A stretch of DNA of 64,000 nucleotides from Mesonia phycicola (GTDB taxonomy: Bacteria > Bacteroidota > Bacteroidia > Flavobacteriales > Flavobacteriaceae), in assembly GCF_900141885.1 (NCBI RefSeq), contig NZ_FQYY01000004.1, positions 125,277 to 189,276 of the forward strand. The letters run 5' to 3'. The first letter of the stretch is position 1, and each line of letters starts with the position of its first letter. The position numbers and the translations under genes were made by a program. Below are positions 53,646 to 63,613 of this stretch, piece after piece. Below the pieces are notes generated by a model. It did not search any database, had not been told where the DNA came from, and saw only the letters and a program-made list of their open reading frames with translations.

Positions 53646-54260
53646 ACTAGTAAGCACTGGTTTTAATAAATTTTCCATCTTTTTATAACCCGCTATCGTT
53701 AAATGTACTCCATCTTCTGTATAAGCTGATGGTAAAGAAAATGTTTCTGTAACCATTACCTTATAATAATCTACATAAGGTAACCGATTCTCTCTAGCGT
53801 AATTAGATAATAAATTATTTAAATGAATTATTTTTTCTATCGGATTAATTTTAGCATTCCAAGGAATAGTGGCAGCTGGCAAGACAGAACACAAAATTAC
53901 AGAGATATGATTGGCTTGTGCTAATTGCACCATAGAAATAATATTACCGTATATATTTTTAACCGTAATTGGCCCTGTATTCTCTGCAATATCATTAATG
54001 CCTGCTAAAATCACCACAGCTTTAGGTCTAAGCTCAACAACATCTTGCCTAAAACGTAATAACATTTGTGAGCTAGTTTGCCCTTTAATACCTCGGCATA
54101 TTAAATTATTATTTTCAAAAAAATCTGCACGTACTTCTTGCCAAAACTCTGTAATAGAATCTCCCATACCAACCACAAAATTATTTGGTACATTTTGGTT
54201 AAGCAATGCTTCATTTATTTTACGGTAACGCTCCAAATAAGCCCAATCTGTATTTTTCAA
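53640..54260 (-). CDS. SGNH/GDSL hydrolase
   Basis: 206 residues. Block I MGDSIT with Ser35, block III LAGINDIAE, and block V EDGVHLTIAGY with the Asp-x2-His dyad. There is no signal peptide, so the hydrolase is cytoplasmic. The substrate is an ester or acyl group of unknown kind. Last gene of the yifB-pxp run. Confidence 0.9.
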   Translation of the reverse strand: MKNTDWAYLERYRKINEALLNQNVPNNFVVGMGDSITEFWQEVRADFFENNNLICRGIKGQTSSQMLLRFRQDVVELRPKAVVILAGINDIAENTGPITVKNIYGNIISMVQLAQANHISVILCSVLPAATIPWNAKINPIEKIIHLNNLLSNYARENRLPYVDYYKVMVTETFSLPSAYTEDGVHLTIAGYKKMENLLKPVLTSL

Positions 54261-54271
54261 AACAATGTTTA

Positions 54272-55126
54272 TTAGTAATCTTTTAATGTAAATTCAATTT
54301 TATCTCCTTGTCTTTTTTGTGAAAGTAAATTGATACTTTCTTTTGTTAACTGAAAAATTCTTGGGTATCCCCCTGTGGTTTGAGCATCCCTCATTAAAAT
54401 AATAATGTTACCGGCCGGTGTAAATTGAACTGTACCCGGCAAAACTGGCTGAGTTAAAATTGGTTTTAAATTATTTTCTAAAGTTTCTTCTAACTGATAC
54501 GCCATTCTGCTATTATTTTTAGAAACATGAAAGGTATTTTCTAAAAGTTTCGTTTTTAAATCTATTGATAATTCTTCAAACTCAGGACCAGGGTAAACTT
54601 CTAAAGTTTTAGTAACATAAAACTCCATATCATATTTCAATTGTGCATTGGTTAACTTTTTTATCCCTGTGTATGTTTCGGTTTTAATTACATCTCCTTT
54701 TTTAATTATTGAAGAATTAGTTACAGAAGCATACATACTTCTACTAGATAATTTTAATTCAGATTGAAATCCACCAGAAATAGCTAAATACAAGCGCACA
54801 CCAGAGGTTATTTGTTTTATTTGAAGTCTATCTCCACTCTTTACCTTAAAAGGCTTTAAAAGCTCTATATTTTTGTCATTTAAAAATACATTTGCTTTTA
54901 ATGCCACCAAAAACAATAAAGCATCCTTATCAAATTCTAATATCGGGCCTAGCATGGTAATTTCCATCACTGCATCTTCTTGCTTATTGCCAACTAATAA
55001 ATTTGCAATTTTGGCAGCATAACTATCCATCACGCCACTTTTTGGTATTCCGTATTTTGCATAACCATTTCTACCAAAATCTTGAATGCTCGTAAGTAAT
55101 CCGGGATGAATTATTTTAACGCTCAT
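54272..55126 (-). CDS. pxpC: 5-oxoprolinase subunit C (PxpC, biotin-dependent carboxyltransferase family)
   Basis: 284 residues. IHPGLLTSIQDFGRNGYAKYGIPKSGVMDSYAAKIANLL is the AHS2 hallmark, followed by YLAISGGF and PVLPGTVQFTPAGN. With PxpA and PxpB it hydrolyses 5-oxoproline (pyroglutamate) with ATP, returning glutamate. It overlaps pxpB by 11 bases. Confidence 0.93.
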   Translation of the reverse strand: MSVKIIHPGLLTSIQDFGRNGYAKYGIPKSGVMDSYAAKIANLLVGNKQEDAVMEITMLGPILEFDKDALLFLVALKANVFLNDKNIELLKPFKVKSGDRLQIKQITSGVRLYLAISGGFQSELKLSSRSMYASVTNSSIIKKGDVIKTETYTGIKKLTNAQLKYDMEFYVTKTLEVYPGPEFEELSIDLKTKLLENTFHVSKNNSRMAYQLEETLENNLKPILTQPVLPGTVQFTPAGNIIILMRDAQTTGGYPRIFQLTKESINLLSQKRQGDKIEFTLKDY

Positions 55127-55850
55127 AAAGTTCTTTTTTTAGCTGAAATTTTCCTGCATTTACTTCTTCTTTTACCAGTTGATATTCTTCTAAAGAAATA
55201 GACTCAAATCTCAATTTATCTCCAGATTGAAATGGGGAAGGTTTTTTACTATTCACATCAAAAATTGGAACAGGACATTTACCAATTATTTGCCATCCGC
55301 CAGCAGATTTTTGAGGATAAATTCCTGTTTGTTTTTCACCTATAGCAACTGCTCCTTTTTCTACATTTAAACGAGGTGATTTTTTACGTGAAATATGAAG
55401 CTTTTTTTCTAGCCCTCCCAGGTATAAAAATCCAGGTAAAAAACCTGTAAAATAAATAGTGTAATTTGGTTGGGTGTGTAGTTGTATAATTTCTGAAATA
55501 CTTAATTTATTTTGTTCACTCAGTAGAGCTAAGTCTATTCCAAATTTATCATCATAACATACAGGAAGTGTAAATTGACAAAATGAATTTGATGTAAACT
55601 CAATTTTATCATCAACTATCTTTTTTAAGGGTGAAATTTCATCATAAATATTATTTATAGTAAAACCATAATTAATTAATAATGAATTATATGTATTAAC
55701 CACTTCAACCTTTACTTTACTATAATGATTTAGAATTTTTTGTTTTATTTCTAGCAAGAAATATAATAAATTTTCATCAATAATTTCATCCCAAGTAAGT
55801 AAAATTGCCTGCTCTCCTAAAGGTTGAATGTTTGGTTTACCGTACTTCAT
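55116..55850 (-). CDS. pxpB: 5-oxoprolinase subunit B (PxpB)
   Basis: 244 residues. The AHS1 blocks FTGFLPGFLYLGGLEKKLHI, KSPRLNVEKGAVAIGEKQTGIYP and SAGGWQIIGKCP identify PxpB, the kinase-like partner of PxpC. It lies between pxpA (4-base overlap) and pxpC. Confidence 0.93.
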   Translation of the reverse strand: MKYGKPNIQPLGEQAILLTWDEIIDENLLYFLLEIKQKILNHYSKVKVEVVNTYNSLLINYGFTINNIYDEISPLKKIVDDKIEFTSNSFCQFTLPVCYDDKFGIDLALLSEQNKLSISEIIQLHTQPNYTIYFTGFLPGFLYLGGLEKKLHISRKKSPRLNVEKGAVAIGEKQTGIYPQKSAGGWQIIGKCPVPIFDVNSKKPSPFQSGDKLRFESISLEEYQLVKEEVNAGKFQLKKELYER

Positions 55851-56584
55851 CTCCCTCCTATATTAATATTATTTGCAGTTAATTTCTCTTTCAAGTATGA
55901 TAATATTTCTACTGAATTTTCTGTATCACTATGCACACAAATAGTATTAAAATTAGCGTGTAAAAAAGTATCTTTTTTAAGTTGAATCTTTCCTTTAAAA
56001 ATCATTGAAAAAACGTGCTGAAAAACAGCTTCTTTTTGGTGTAGAACTGCATTGTTTTTAGATCTAGAAACAAGACTAAAATCTGCCTCATAATTTCTAT
56101 CTGCAAACCCTTCTACCCAAATTTTTAATCGGGATTGGGCTATCTGTTTTATAACTGATTTTGGTGGTACAAACAACACTAATTCAACATCAATTTCTTC
56201 TACTAAATCTACTAAAACATGTGCCTTCTTTTCATCTCTTACCAGGTCATTATATAAAGCTCCATGAGGTTTAACATGATGCAGTTTTTTACCTAGATTT
56301 TCAGCAGCTATTTTTACTTTTAAAATTTGATTTTTAAGGGTAGTTTTTAGATCATCTAAAGACATATCTATAGATTTTCTACCAAAATTATTTGGGTCTG
56401 GATATGAAGGATGCGCACCAATATTTACCCCATATTTTGCGGCCAATTTCACTGCAGTATTAATAGTTGTTTGATTGCCAAAGTGACCACCACAGGCTAT
56501 ATTGCAAGACGAGATAAGCGGCATTAACTGTGCGTCAAATTTTCCGCCTTCAGCTAAGTCGCAATTAATATCTATTTGTATCAT
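55847..56584 (-). CDS. pxpA: 5-oxoprolinase subunit A (PxpA, LamB/YcsF)
   Basis: 245 residues from the ATG at 56582-56584; the open frame continues upstream into the DUF2891 gene, but MIQIDINCDLAEGGKFD is the canonical start. SCNIACGGHFGNQTTINTAVKLA, NIGAHPSYPD and HVKPHGALYND are the LamB/YcsF blocks. It acts with PxpB and PxpC in pyroglutamate hydrolysis. Confidence 0.94.
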   Translation of the reverse strand: MIQIDINCDLAEGGKFDAQLMPLISSCNIACGGHFGNQTTINTAVKLAAKYGVNIGAHPSYPDPNNFGRKSIDMSLDDLKTTLKNQILKVKIAAENLGKKLHHVKPHGALYNDLVRDEKKAHVLVDLVEEIDVELVLFVPPKSVIKQIAQSRLKIWVEGFADRNYEADFSLVSRSKNNAVLHQKEAVFQHVFSMIFKGKIQLKKDTFLHANFNTICVHSDTENSVEILSYLKEKLTANNINIGGR

Positions 56585-56594
56585 AATGCTTGTC

Positions 56595-57743
56595 TTATTT
56601 ACGCTGTTTGAGTGCGTAAATAGCAAATGTGCCTAGCCAGTGGCCGCCTTCGTAAGAATCTTCAAATAAGTTAGGGTACGAATAAGACATATGCTCATCT
56701 GCTAATAATTGCAAATGTTTAAACTCTTTATATTTATTAGCTAAATTATAAAATGCCCACGCTCTACTATAATTTAAGCCATCTAAATGCACTAGTTTAC
56801 CATCTGTTCTATCTGAAACTTCGCCTACAGTTAACTCAAAATCTTTTTGTAATAATTGTGGCATAAAATCTTTAATCCACAATTTAAAGGTTTGCTCTGC
56901 AAGTACTCGTTGCATTAAATCTACTTCTGCCAAACAAGGAGAAAGAAAATCAAATCCGCTAGGTTCCCAAGAAATTGGACAATTATCATCACCTAAATAA
57001 AATGATTTTGCTCTAGAGGTTATTAAATCTAATAATTTTTGATTTTCTGTAGTCTTTGCATAATCATAGGCAAACGTCATCCCAAAAGCGGTATTTTGGT
57101 GCTCCCCTACCCTAACTGCATAATTTAGTTTTGGTAGAAAATCCATATAATTCTGCACTATTTGATCTGTTAATGGCTGAAGATTTTTTTCTAAAGGTTG
57201 TGCTATACTATCATTCCAAGTATGTAACTCTTCAGATAATTTTAATAACCAAGCCCATCCGTAGGTTCTTTCAAAAGAAGAGTTTTGCTTCATTTTAAAA
57301 AAAGCTAGTTCTTTTTGTATGTTTTCTTCAGATAAATGAGCCATTAACTGCTCTTTAATCTCTTTAGAAGCTTCTAAATCTGGATATGTTTTTAATAAAC
57401 TTACTAAAGACCAATGTGCATGTACGGCAGAGTGCCAATCAAAACATCCCGAAAAAGCAGGATGTATGCTATCTGGCAACTGTAAATCTTTTTCTGAATG
57501 TAAAGTGATACCTGGTTTGTATGGGTAACTAGTGTTTATGCACTCTAAGGGCAATTTTACTAATTTATTTGCTTGCTCTAAAGACATTTTTACCTCTTTT
57601 AAAGGAATTAAATCTTCAGAAATTTCTTCTACAATATTTGTATCTGTATCTTTTAACTCATTAACAGAGTTTACTTTATTATCTTCTTTATTTTTACAAC
57701 TAAAAAGAACTATCCCTAACGCTACTACTACTATTTTTTTCAT
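56595..57743 (-). CDS. DUF2891 family lipoprotein
   Basis: 382 residues. A lipoprotein signal peptide (VALGIVLFSC, lipobox LFSC with Cys16) precedes an all-alpha DUF2891 domain: HPAFSGCFDWHSAVHAHWSL, SFERTYGWAWLLKL, GFDFLSPCLAEVDLM and LNYSRAWAFYNLA. The toroid-like helical family has unknown activity. It sits between yifB and pxpA in one transcriptional run. Confidence 0.88.
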   Translation of the reverse strand: MKKIVVVALGIVLFSCKNKEDNKVNSVNELKDTDTNIVEEISEDLIPLKEVKMSLEQANKLVKLPLECINTSYPYKPGITLHSEKDLQLPDSIHPAFSGCFDWHSAVHAHWSLVSLLKTYPDLEASKEIKEQLMAHLSEENIQKELAFFKMKQNSSFERTYGWAWLLKLSEELHTWNDSIAQPLEKNLQPLTDQIVQNYMDFLPKLNYAVRVGEHQNTAFGMTFAYDYAKTTENQKLLDLITSRAKSFYLGDDNCPISWEPSGFDFLSPCLAEVDLMQRVLAEQTFKLWIKDFMPQLLQKDFELTVGEVSDRTDGKLVHLDGLNYSRAWAFYNLANKYKEFKHLQLLADEHMSYSYPNLFEDSYEGGHWLGTFAIYALKQRK

Positions 57744-57753
57744 GTTTTTTTTC

Positions 57754-59292
57754 TTAACCTAGCCAACCATCACGGTCTAAGCTTCTGTATTGAATGGCTT
57801 CACTAATGTGTTTACCTGTTATTTGTTCTGAATTTTCTAAATCTGCAATTGTTCTAGATACTTTTAAAATACGATCATACGCCCTTGCTGATAGGTTTAA
57901 CCTCTCCATAGCTGTTTTGAGTAATTGCTTAGAAGCCTCATCTAACTTGCAAAACTCTCTTATTTGTTTTACTCCCATTTGCGCATTGTAGTGCACGTTC
58001 TTTAAATTCTGAAATCTATCTGTTTGCAATTGTCTCGCTTGGGTTACTCGTTTTCTTATAGACACGCTACTTTCTCCTCTTCTTTCTTCACTAAGCTTAT
58101 CAAATGGAACGGGAGTAACTTCTATATGAATATCTATACGGTCTAACAACGGACCGCTAATTTTACTTAAATAACGTTGCATTTCTGCAGGAGATGAAGT
58201 TACTGGAGCATCTGGATCGTTAAAATAGCCACCCGGACTAGGATTCATACTTGCTACCAGCATAAAACTAGAAGGGTATGTAACCGTAAATTTTGCCCTA
58301 GATATAGTAACTTCTCTATCTTCTAAAGGTTGACGCATTACTTCTAAAACAGAACGTTTAAATTCTGGCAACTCATCTAAAAATAAAACACCATTATGAG
58401 ACATGGATATTTCTCCAGGCTGCGGATAAGTACCTCCACCCACTAAAGCTACATCTGAAATAGTATGATGCGGACTTCTAAATGGTCTTTCTGCCATTAA
58501 ACCTCCTAAATTAGATGTTTTACCAACTACACTATGTATTTTTGTAGTTTCTAAGGCTTCATGTAACGTCATAGGTGGTAAAATACTTGGCAAACGTTTA
58601 GCTAACATCGTTTTACCAGAACCAGGCGGACCAATAAGTATAATATTATGCCCTCCTGCTGCTGCAATTTCCATACAACGTTTTATAGATTCTTGCCCTT
58701 TTACATCTGCAAAATCAAATTCTGGATGTTCTAGATTGTCATAAAATTGTTTTCTAGTATCAATTTCTGTTCGTTCTAATATTTCTTCTTTATCAAAAAA
58801 ATTAATTACTTCTGTAATGTTTTCTACTCCATATACATCTAAACCATTTACAATAGCTGCTTCTGTAGCGTTTTGTTTAGGTAATATAAAACCTTTAAAA
58901 CCTTCTTCTTTTGCTTTAATTGCAATTGGCAATGCACCTTTTATGGGTTGTAAACTTCCGTCAAGAGAAAGTTCTCCCATAATTAAGTATTCACTAATAT
59001 GTTTTGCTTTAATTTGAGAAGAAGCACTTAAAATACCTAATGCCAAAGTAAGATCGTATGCAGAACCTTCTTTGCGTAAGTCTGCAGGTGCCATATTTAT
59101 GGTAATTTTTTTACCTGGTAATTTGTAACCATTATTTTGCAAGGCCGCCGCAATACGGTAACTACTTTCTCGTATAGCATTATCTGGTAAACCAACTAAA
59201 TGATAACCAATACCTTTATCTATATTTACTTCTACAGTAATGGTTGTAGCTTCTACTCCAAAAACTGCACTACCAAAAACTTTTACGAGCAT
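57754..59292 (-). CDS. comM: YifB/ComM-type Mg-chelatase-like AAA ATPase
   Basis: 512 residues. N-terminal Lon-like domain, Walker A IGPPGSGKTMLAKRLP, RPFRSPHHTISDVALVGGG, GVLFLDELPEF and a C-terminal LSARAYDRILKVSRTIADLE block. ComM relatives assist branch migration and integration of transforming DNA in other bacteria. It is the first gene of the minus-strand run through pxpC and the GDSL hydrolase. Confidence 0.93.
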   Translation of the reverse strand: MLVKVFGSAVFGVEATTITVEVNIDKGIGYHLVGLPDNAIRESSYRIAAALQNNGYKLPGKKITINMAPADLRKEGSAYDLTLALGILSASSQIKAKHISEYLIMGELSLDGSLQPIKGALPIAIKAKEEGFKGFILPKQNATEAAIVNGLDVYGVENITEVINFFDKEEILERTEIDTRKQFYDNLEHPEFDFADVKGQESIKRCMEIAAAGGHNIILIGPPGSGKTMLAKRLPSILPPMTLHEALETTKIHSVVGKTSNLGGLMAERPFRSPHHTISDVALVGGGTYPQPGEISMSHNGVLFLDELPEFKRSVLEVMRQPLEDREVTISRAKFTVTYPSSFMLVASMNPSPGGYFNDPDAPVTSSPAEMQRYLSKISGPLLDRIDIHIEVTPVPFDKLSEERRGESSVSIRKRVTQARQLQTDRFQNLKNVHYNAQMGVKQIREFCKLDEASKQLLKTAMERLNLSARAYDRILKVSRTIADLENSEQITGKHISEAIQYRSLDRDGWLG

Positions 59293-59459
59293 TTTATAGT
59301 AATTTTCTTAAAAATAGAAAATTATTTGGTATCCCCTTTATTCTTTTAAAAGTATTAAGAAAATTGAGAGAATTGAGGCTTTTTCTTTCCATTTAAAAAA
59401 CAAAAAACAAAAAATTATATTTATACCTTTAAGATTTAACAAGATTAATTTTAAAAAAT

Positions 59460-59467
59460 TATATTTG
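59460..59467 (+). promoter_or_regulatory. -7 element of the PAS histidine kinase operon
   Basis: TATATTTG fits TAnnTTTG, 52 bases before the ATG at 59520. The leader holds a small hairpin, AACGC (59485-59489) with GCGTT (59496-59500). Confidence 0.45.
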
Positions 59468-59519
59468 AGTATCTAACATTGATCAACGCTACACTGCGTT
59501 TAGAACAGTTATTAATTTT

Positions 59520-62500
59520 ATGAAGGAGCCTAAATTACCCAAAAACGAATCTGATCGACTAAAAGAATTAGAAAGCTATAAATTAATAGGGCTTCCTGAA
59601 CATGACGATTATGATTTTATTACGGAAATGGCTGCTCAAATTTGTGGTACCAAAATATCTCTGATAAGTCTTATTACAGAAGATAAACAATGGTTTCTTT
59701 CTCATCACGGGTTAAAAGCAAGAGAAACTCCAAAAAAATATGCTTTTTGTGCTCATGCTATTAACCAACCATCTACTCCTTTAATAGTAGAAGATGCTAG
59801 AGAAGACGAGCGTTTTTATGATAACCCGTTAACTATAGACGACCCCAATGTGATATTTTATGCAGGTGTACCATTAATTACTGACAATGGTTTTGCTTTA
59901 GGCACACTTTGTACAATAGACAACACTCCCAAAACACTTAGCTCTAAACAACTAGAACAACTAAAAAAATTAGCTAGGCAAACAGTTAACCTTTTTGAAA
60001 ACAGAAAGAAAAGTTTTGATTTAGATAAATTAAACAAAGAGCTTAAAAAGAAAAATGAATTACTACTTGGTACACAAGAAACTAATCAACTAGGTAATTG
60101 GGAATTAGATATAAATACAGGAGAAACCTATTGGAGTGACATTGTATATGATATACATGAGGTTTCTAGAAATTATGAGCATAATAAAGAAAATGCTATA
60201 AATTTTTATCATCCAGACTACAGACAACCAATAACTGATGCTGTAACAAATTGTATAACTAATAACATACCATTTGATTTGATTTGCCAATTAATTACCG
60301 GCAAAGGAAATCTAGCTTGGGTGAGAGCCACAGGAAAAAAAATTGAAGATAAACTTATAGGTAGTTTTCAAGACATTACTAAAATAAAACACAATGAAAT
60401 TCGCTTTAAATCTGTAATTGAAGCTACAAATATTGGTACTTGGCAATGGAATATTCAAACGGGAGAGGCTACTTTAAATAATCGTTGGGCAGAAATGTTA
60501 GGTTACTCTCTAGAAGAACTAGCTCCTATAAATATAAAGACTTGGGAAAAATTAAGCCATCCTGAAGATCTTATTATAGCAAAACAAAAGTTAGAAGAAT
60601 GCTTTATTAAAAAAACCGAATACTTTAACATTGAATGCAGAATGATGCATAAAAATGGAAAGTGGATTTGGGTGTCTGATAAAGGTAAGGTATTTGAATG
60701 GACAGAAGAAGGAAAGCCTTTAATGATGTATGGTACCCATCAAGATATAACAGAACGTAAAGAAAAAGAAGAAAGAATACGTATTAGTGAAGAAGCTTTT
60801 AGAGGAAACTTTGAAAACGCCGCCATTGGTATGGCATTACTAGATAAAGATGGAAAATGGTTAAAAGTAAATGCTAAAGTATGTGATATTGTAGGTTATT
60901 CTGAAGATGAATTAATGCATCTTACTTTTCAAGATATTACTCACCCTGATGATTTAAGCTTAGATTTAAACCTATTGCAAGAACTTGTTGAAGGTAAAAG
61001 AGAATATTACCAAATGGAGAAACGATATTTTCACAAACAAGGGTATATCGTGTATATTTTATTAGCTGTATCTATCGTTAAAAATAAAGCAGGAGAAGTA
61101 CTCTATTTTATATCACAAATCATAGATATTTCAAAAAGTAAAAAGCTTCTGTTAGACGTTAATCACCAAAAAGATTTATTAGCAGCATTATACAAATTAT
61201 CTCCTATAGGTATTGTATTAAATGATTTTGAAACAGGAAAATACATAGACATTAACGATAAATTACTTGAACCTACAGGTTACAGTAAAGAAGAATTTTT
61301 AAATCTTACTTACTGGGACATTACCCCTCCAGAATACGAACCATTAGAACAAATTGCCTTAAAACAATTAAAAGAAAATGGCAAATTTGAGCTTTTTGAA
61401 AAAGAATATATAAGAAAAGATGGTACCAGATATCCTGTAGCTCTTCAAGGGGTATTAACAGAAGACAGTAATAACAGAAAATTAATTTGGGCTTTTGTTA
61501 GAGATATTAGTAAAGAAAAAGAAGCAGAAAGAAAACTAAAAGAAGCTATTTCTAGTTTACAATCTATTTTAGATGCTAGCAAACAAGTTTCTATAATTTC
61601 TACAGATACTAAAGGTAATATTACATTATTTAATTCTGGTGCAGAGCAATTATTAGGTTATAAAGCAAAAGAATTAATAGGTAAACAAATACCAGAAACA
61701 ATACACCTTTCTTCAGAAATAGAAGAACAAAGTAATATTTTAAGTAAAGAGTACAATAGAAAAATTAATGGCTTTGAAAGTATAATTTATGAAGCTAAAA
61801 TTGGTGTACCTACCACAAAAGAATGGACTTATTTAAACAAAGACCGCACTAATTTCCCTGTGTTATTATCTGTAAACACTATACTTACTCACAATGATAT
61901 TACTGGCTATTTAATTGTAGCAACAGATATTACTAAGCTAAAAAAAGTAGAAAAAGAAATAACCTCATTATTAGATATAACTAATGAGCAAAATGAAAGA
62001 CTCCGTAATTTTGCACACATTGTATCTCATAACCTTAGATCACACAGTGGAGGCATATTAGCGATGCTTAGTTTAATACAATTAGAAAAACCAGAACTTA
62101 CAGATAATGAATTGTTTACACTCTTAAATTCTGGAGCAGAAAATTTAAGAAAAACAGTGGAAGATTTAACTGAAATTGTAAAAATAAATTTAACTCAAAT
62201 TAATACCTCTACTATAAAACTTCATGAAATAATTGAAAAAAATATTGAGAGTTTAAGTATACAAATAGAAGAAACAAATTTTAAAATTATAAACAATGTA
62301 GACCAAAACTTAACTATAAAAGGTCTTCCTGCATATATTGATAGTATTGTACTCAATATAATTACTAATTCTATAAAATACAGAGACCAAGAAAAAGCTA
62401 GTTATTTAAAAATTTTTACTACTACAGACAAAGATATGATTACCATATACTTTGAAGATAATGGTCTAGGTATAGATTTAAAAAAACACGGAGACAAGCT

Positions 62501-62654
62501 TTTTGGTATGTACAAAACCTTTCACCATCATGACGACTCTAGAGGTGTAGGTTTGTTTATCACTAAAAATCAAATAGAAAGTATGGGAGGAAAAATAAGC
62601 CTAAAAAGTCAAGTTAATACAGGCACAACATTTAAAGTAAAATTACCAAAATGA
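59520..62654 (+). CDS. Soluble multi-PAS sensor histidine kinase
   Basis: 1044 residues with no membrane segment. An N-terminal GAF domain (~15-160, FYAGVPLITDNGFALGTLCTID) is followed by a coiled coil and five PAS/PAC units (about 190-295, 300-412, 425-545, 560-675 and 690-825). The histidine box HIVSHNLRSHSG has His837. HATPase has NIITNSIKYRDQ, FEDNGLGIDL and SRGVGLFIT. It should sense several cytoplasmic cues. Its stop overlaps the response regulator (ATGA), so they form a coupled pair. Confidence 0.93.
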   Translation: MKEPKLPKNESDRLKELESYKLIGLPEHDDYDFITEMAAQICGTKISLISLITEDKQWFLSHHGLKARETPKKYAFCAHAINQPSTPLIVEDAREDERFYDNPLTIDDPNVIFYAGVPLITDNGFALGTLCTIDNTPKTLSSKQLEQLKKLARQTVNLFENRKKSFDLDKLNKELKKKNELLLGTQETNQLGNWELDINTGETYWSDIVYDIHEVSRNYEHNKENAINFYHPDYRQPITDAVTNCITNNIPFDLICQLITGKGNLAWVRATGKKIEDKLIGSFQDITKIKHNEIRFKSVIEATNIGTWQWNIQTGEATLNNRWAEMLGYSLEELAPINIKTWEKLSHPEDLIIAKQKLEECFIKKTEYFNIECRMMHKNGKWIWVSDKGKVFEWTEEGKPLMMYGTHQDITERKEKEERIRISEEAFRGNFENAAIGMALLDKDGKWLKVNAKVCDIVGYSEDELMHLTFQDITHPDDLSLDLNLLQELVEGKREYYQMEKRYFHKQGYIVYILLAVSIVKNKAGEVLYFISQIIDISKSKKLLLDVNHQKDLLAALYKLSPIGIVLNDFETGKYIDINDKLLEPTGYSKEEFLNLTYWDITPPEYEPLEQIALKQLKENGKFELFEKEYIRKDGTRYPVALQGVLTEDSNNRKLIWAFVRDISKEKEAERKLKEAISSLQSILDASKQVSIISTDTKGNITLFNSGAEQLLGYKAKELIGKQIPETIHLSSEIEEQSNILSKEYNRKINGFESIIYEAKIGVPTTKEWTYLNKDRTNFPVLLSVNTILTHNDITGYLIVATDITKLKKVEKEITSLLDITNEQNERLRNFAHIVSHNLRSHSGGILAMLSLIQLEKPELTDNELFTLLNSGAENLRKTVEDLTEIVKINLTQINTSTIKLHEIIEKNIESLSIQIEETNFKIINNVDQNLTIKGLPAYIDSIVLNIITNSIKYRDQEKASYLKIFTTTDKDMITIYFEDNGLGIDLKKHGDKLFGMYKTFHHHDDSRGVGLFITKNQIESMGGKISLKSQVNTGTTFKVKLPK

Positions 62655-63055
62655 AAAATATAGACTTAGCTTGCATTGTAGAAGATGACCCAATGCACTT
62701 ATTCATCACTAAAAAATACATTGAATTATCTGGTTTTGTTGAAAAAATACTAGTTTGTAAAAACGGAAAAGAAGCTTATGATACGTTAAAAGCTATGTTT
62801 TTAAATAGTGAAACATTACCAGAAATTATATTTTTAGATTTAAATATGCCTATTTGGGATGGATGGCAATTTTTAGATGAATTTACAAAAATACCTATCC
62901 CCGAAAATCAAAGTATCACAATTTATATATTAACATCTTCTAATAATGAAGAAGATTTTAAAAAAGCTAAAAAGTATAGTTTAAATAGTAATTACTTAGT
63001 AAAACCTATTGAGCAAGATCAATTAAAAGATATTTTATCTGAATTTGTAAAATAA
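62651..63055 (+). CDS. Single-domain response regulator
   Basis: 134 residues, receiver domain only. Acidic pair VEDD (10-13), phospho-acceptor Asp63 (FLDLNMP), switch residues TSS and Lys in LVKPIEQ. Translationally coupled to the kinase at 59520. There is no output domain, so it acts through protein contacts or feeds a phosphorelay. Confidence 0.93.
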   Translation: MKNIDLACIVEDDPMHLFITKKYIELSGFVEKILVCKNGKEAYDTLKAMFLNSETLPEIIFLDLNMPIWDGWQFLDEFTKIPIPENQSITIYILTSSNNEEDFKKAKKYSLNSNYLVKPIEQDQLKDILSEFVK

Positions 63056-63129
63056 ACAATTCTTACTTTTTTAATCATTTTTTATATACTTGGTTATATT
63101 AAATTTTACAAAGTATAACTCTCTTATTT

Positions 63130-63166
63130 AATTACCTTACTATTACCTATTAGTAGTAAGGTAATT
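63130..63166. terminator. Hairpin between convergent genes
   Basis: A 13-bp perfect stem, AATTACCTTACTA (63130-63142) with TAGTAAGGTAATT (63154-63166), 11-base loop, without a U-tract. Possibly a processing or termination structure for the kinase operon. Confidence 0.5.
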
Positions 63167-63188
63167 GCTATTTAATGATGCAAAGTAA

Positions 63189-63524
63189 TTATTCTTCCCA
63201 ATCTAATACCAGTTTTGGCATTTTTGTTCTAGTGTTTAAATTTATATCTTGAAGTTGAGCTACCTCATTTCTAAACCACTTAGAAAAATTTGAATCGTCA
63301 TTTTTAAAGTTTAGCATGAAATTTTCATCTTTTGCTTCTGTATAAACTACCACATCATAACCTTTTGTTGTTTCTTGTAAATACCAACTTTCTTTAGTTA
63401 CCCCAATACGAGCGTGCATAGCTGTAAACTCATGTTTTCTTGTAGTATTTACTTCTTTTGCAAAATTTAACCACTTTTCTACTTTATCTTTAAGAATAGG
63501 AAAACTATAAGCAAACTTTTTCAT
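63189..63524 (-). CDS. Small protein, possibly DUF6176-like
   Basis: 111 residues: SFPILKDKVEKWLNFAKEVNTTRKHEFTAMHARIGV, then GYDVVVYTEAKDENF, which resembles small ferredoxin-fold dimeric proteins (DUF6176-like). The assignment is weak. No transmembrane or catalytic motif. Confidence 0.6.
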   Translation of the reverse strand: MKKFAYSFPILKDKVEKWLNFAKEVNTTRKHEFTAMHARIGVTKESWYLQETTKGYDVVVYTEAKDENFMLNFKNDDSNFSKWFRNEVAQLQDINLNTRTKMPKLVLDWEE

Positions 63525-63562
63525 GAGATTAATTTTATTATTAATACTAAGTTATAAAAATC

Positions 63563-63594
63563 AAAAAGCCGAGTTAAACAACTCGGCTTTTTTT
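63563..63594 (-). terminator. Intrinsic terminator after pgi
   Basis: AAAAAGCCGAGTT (63563-63575) with AACTCGGCTTTTT (63580-63592), loop AAAC; near the 3' end of pgi. Confidence 0.85.
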
Positions 63595-63613
63595 AAATTA
63601 AAAAAATTTTTAT

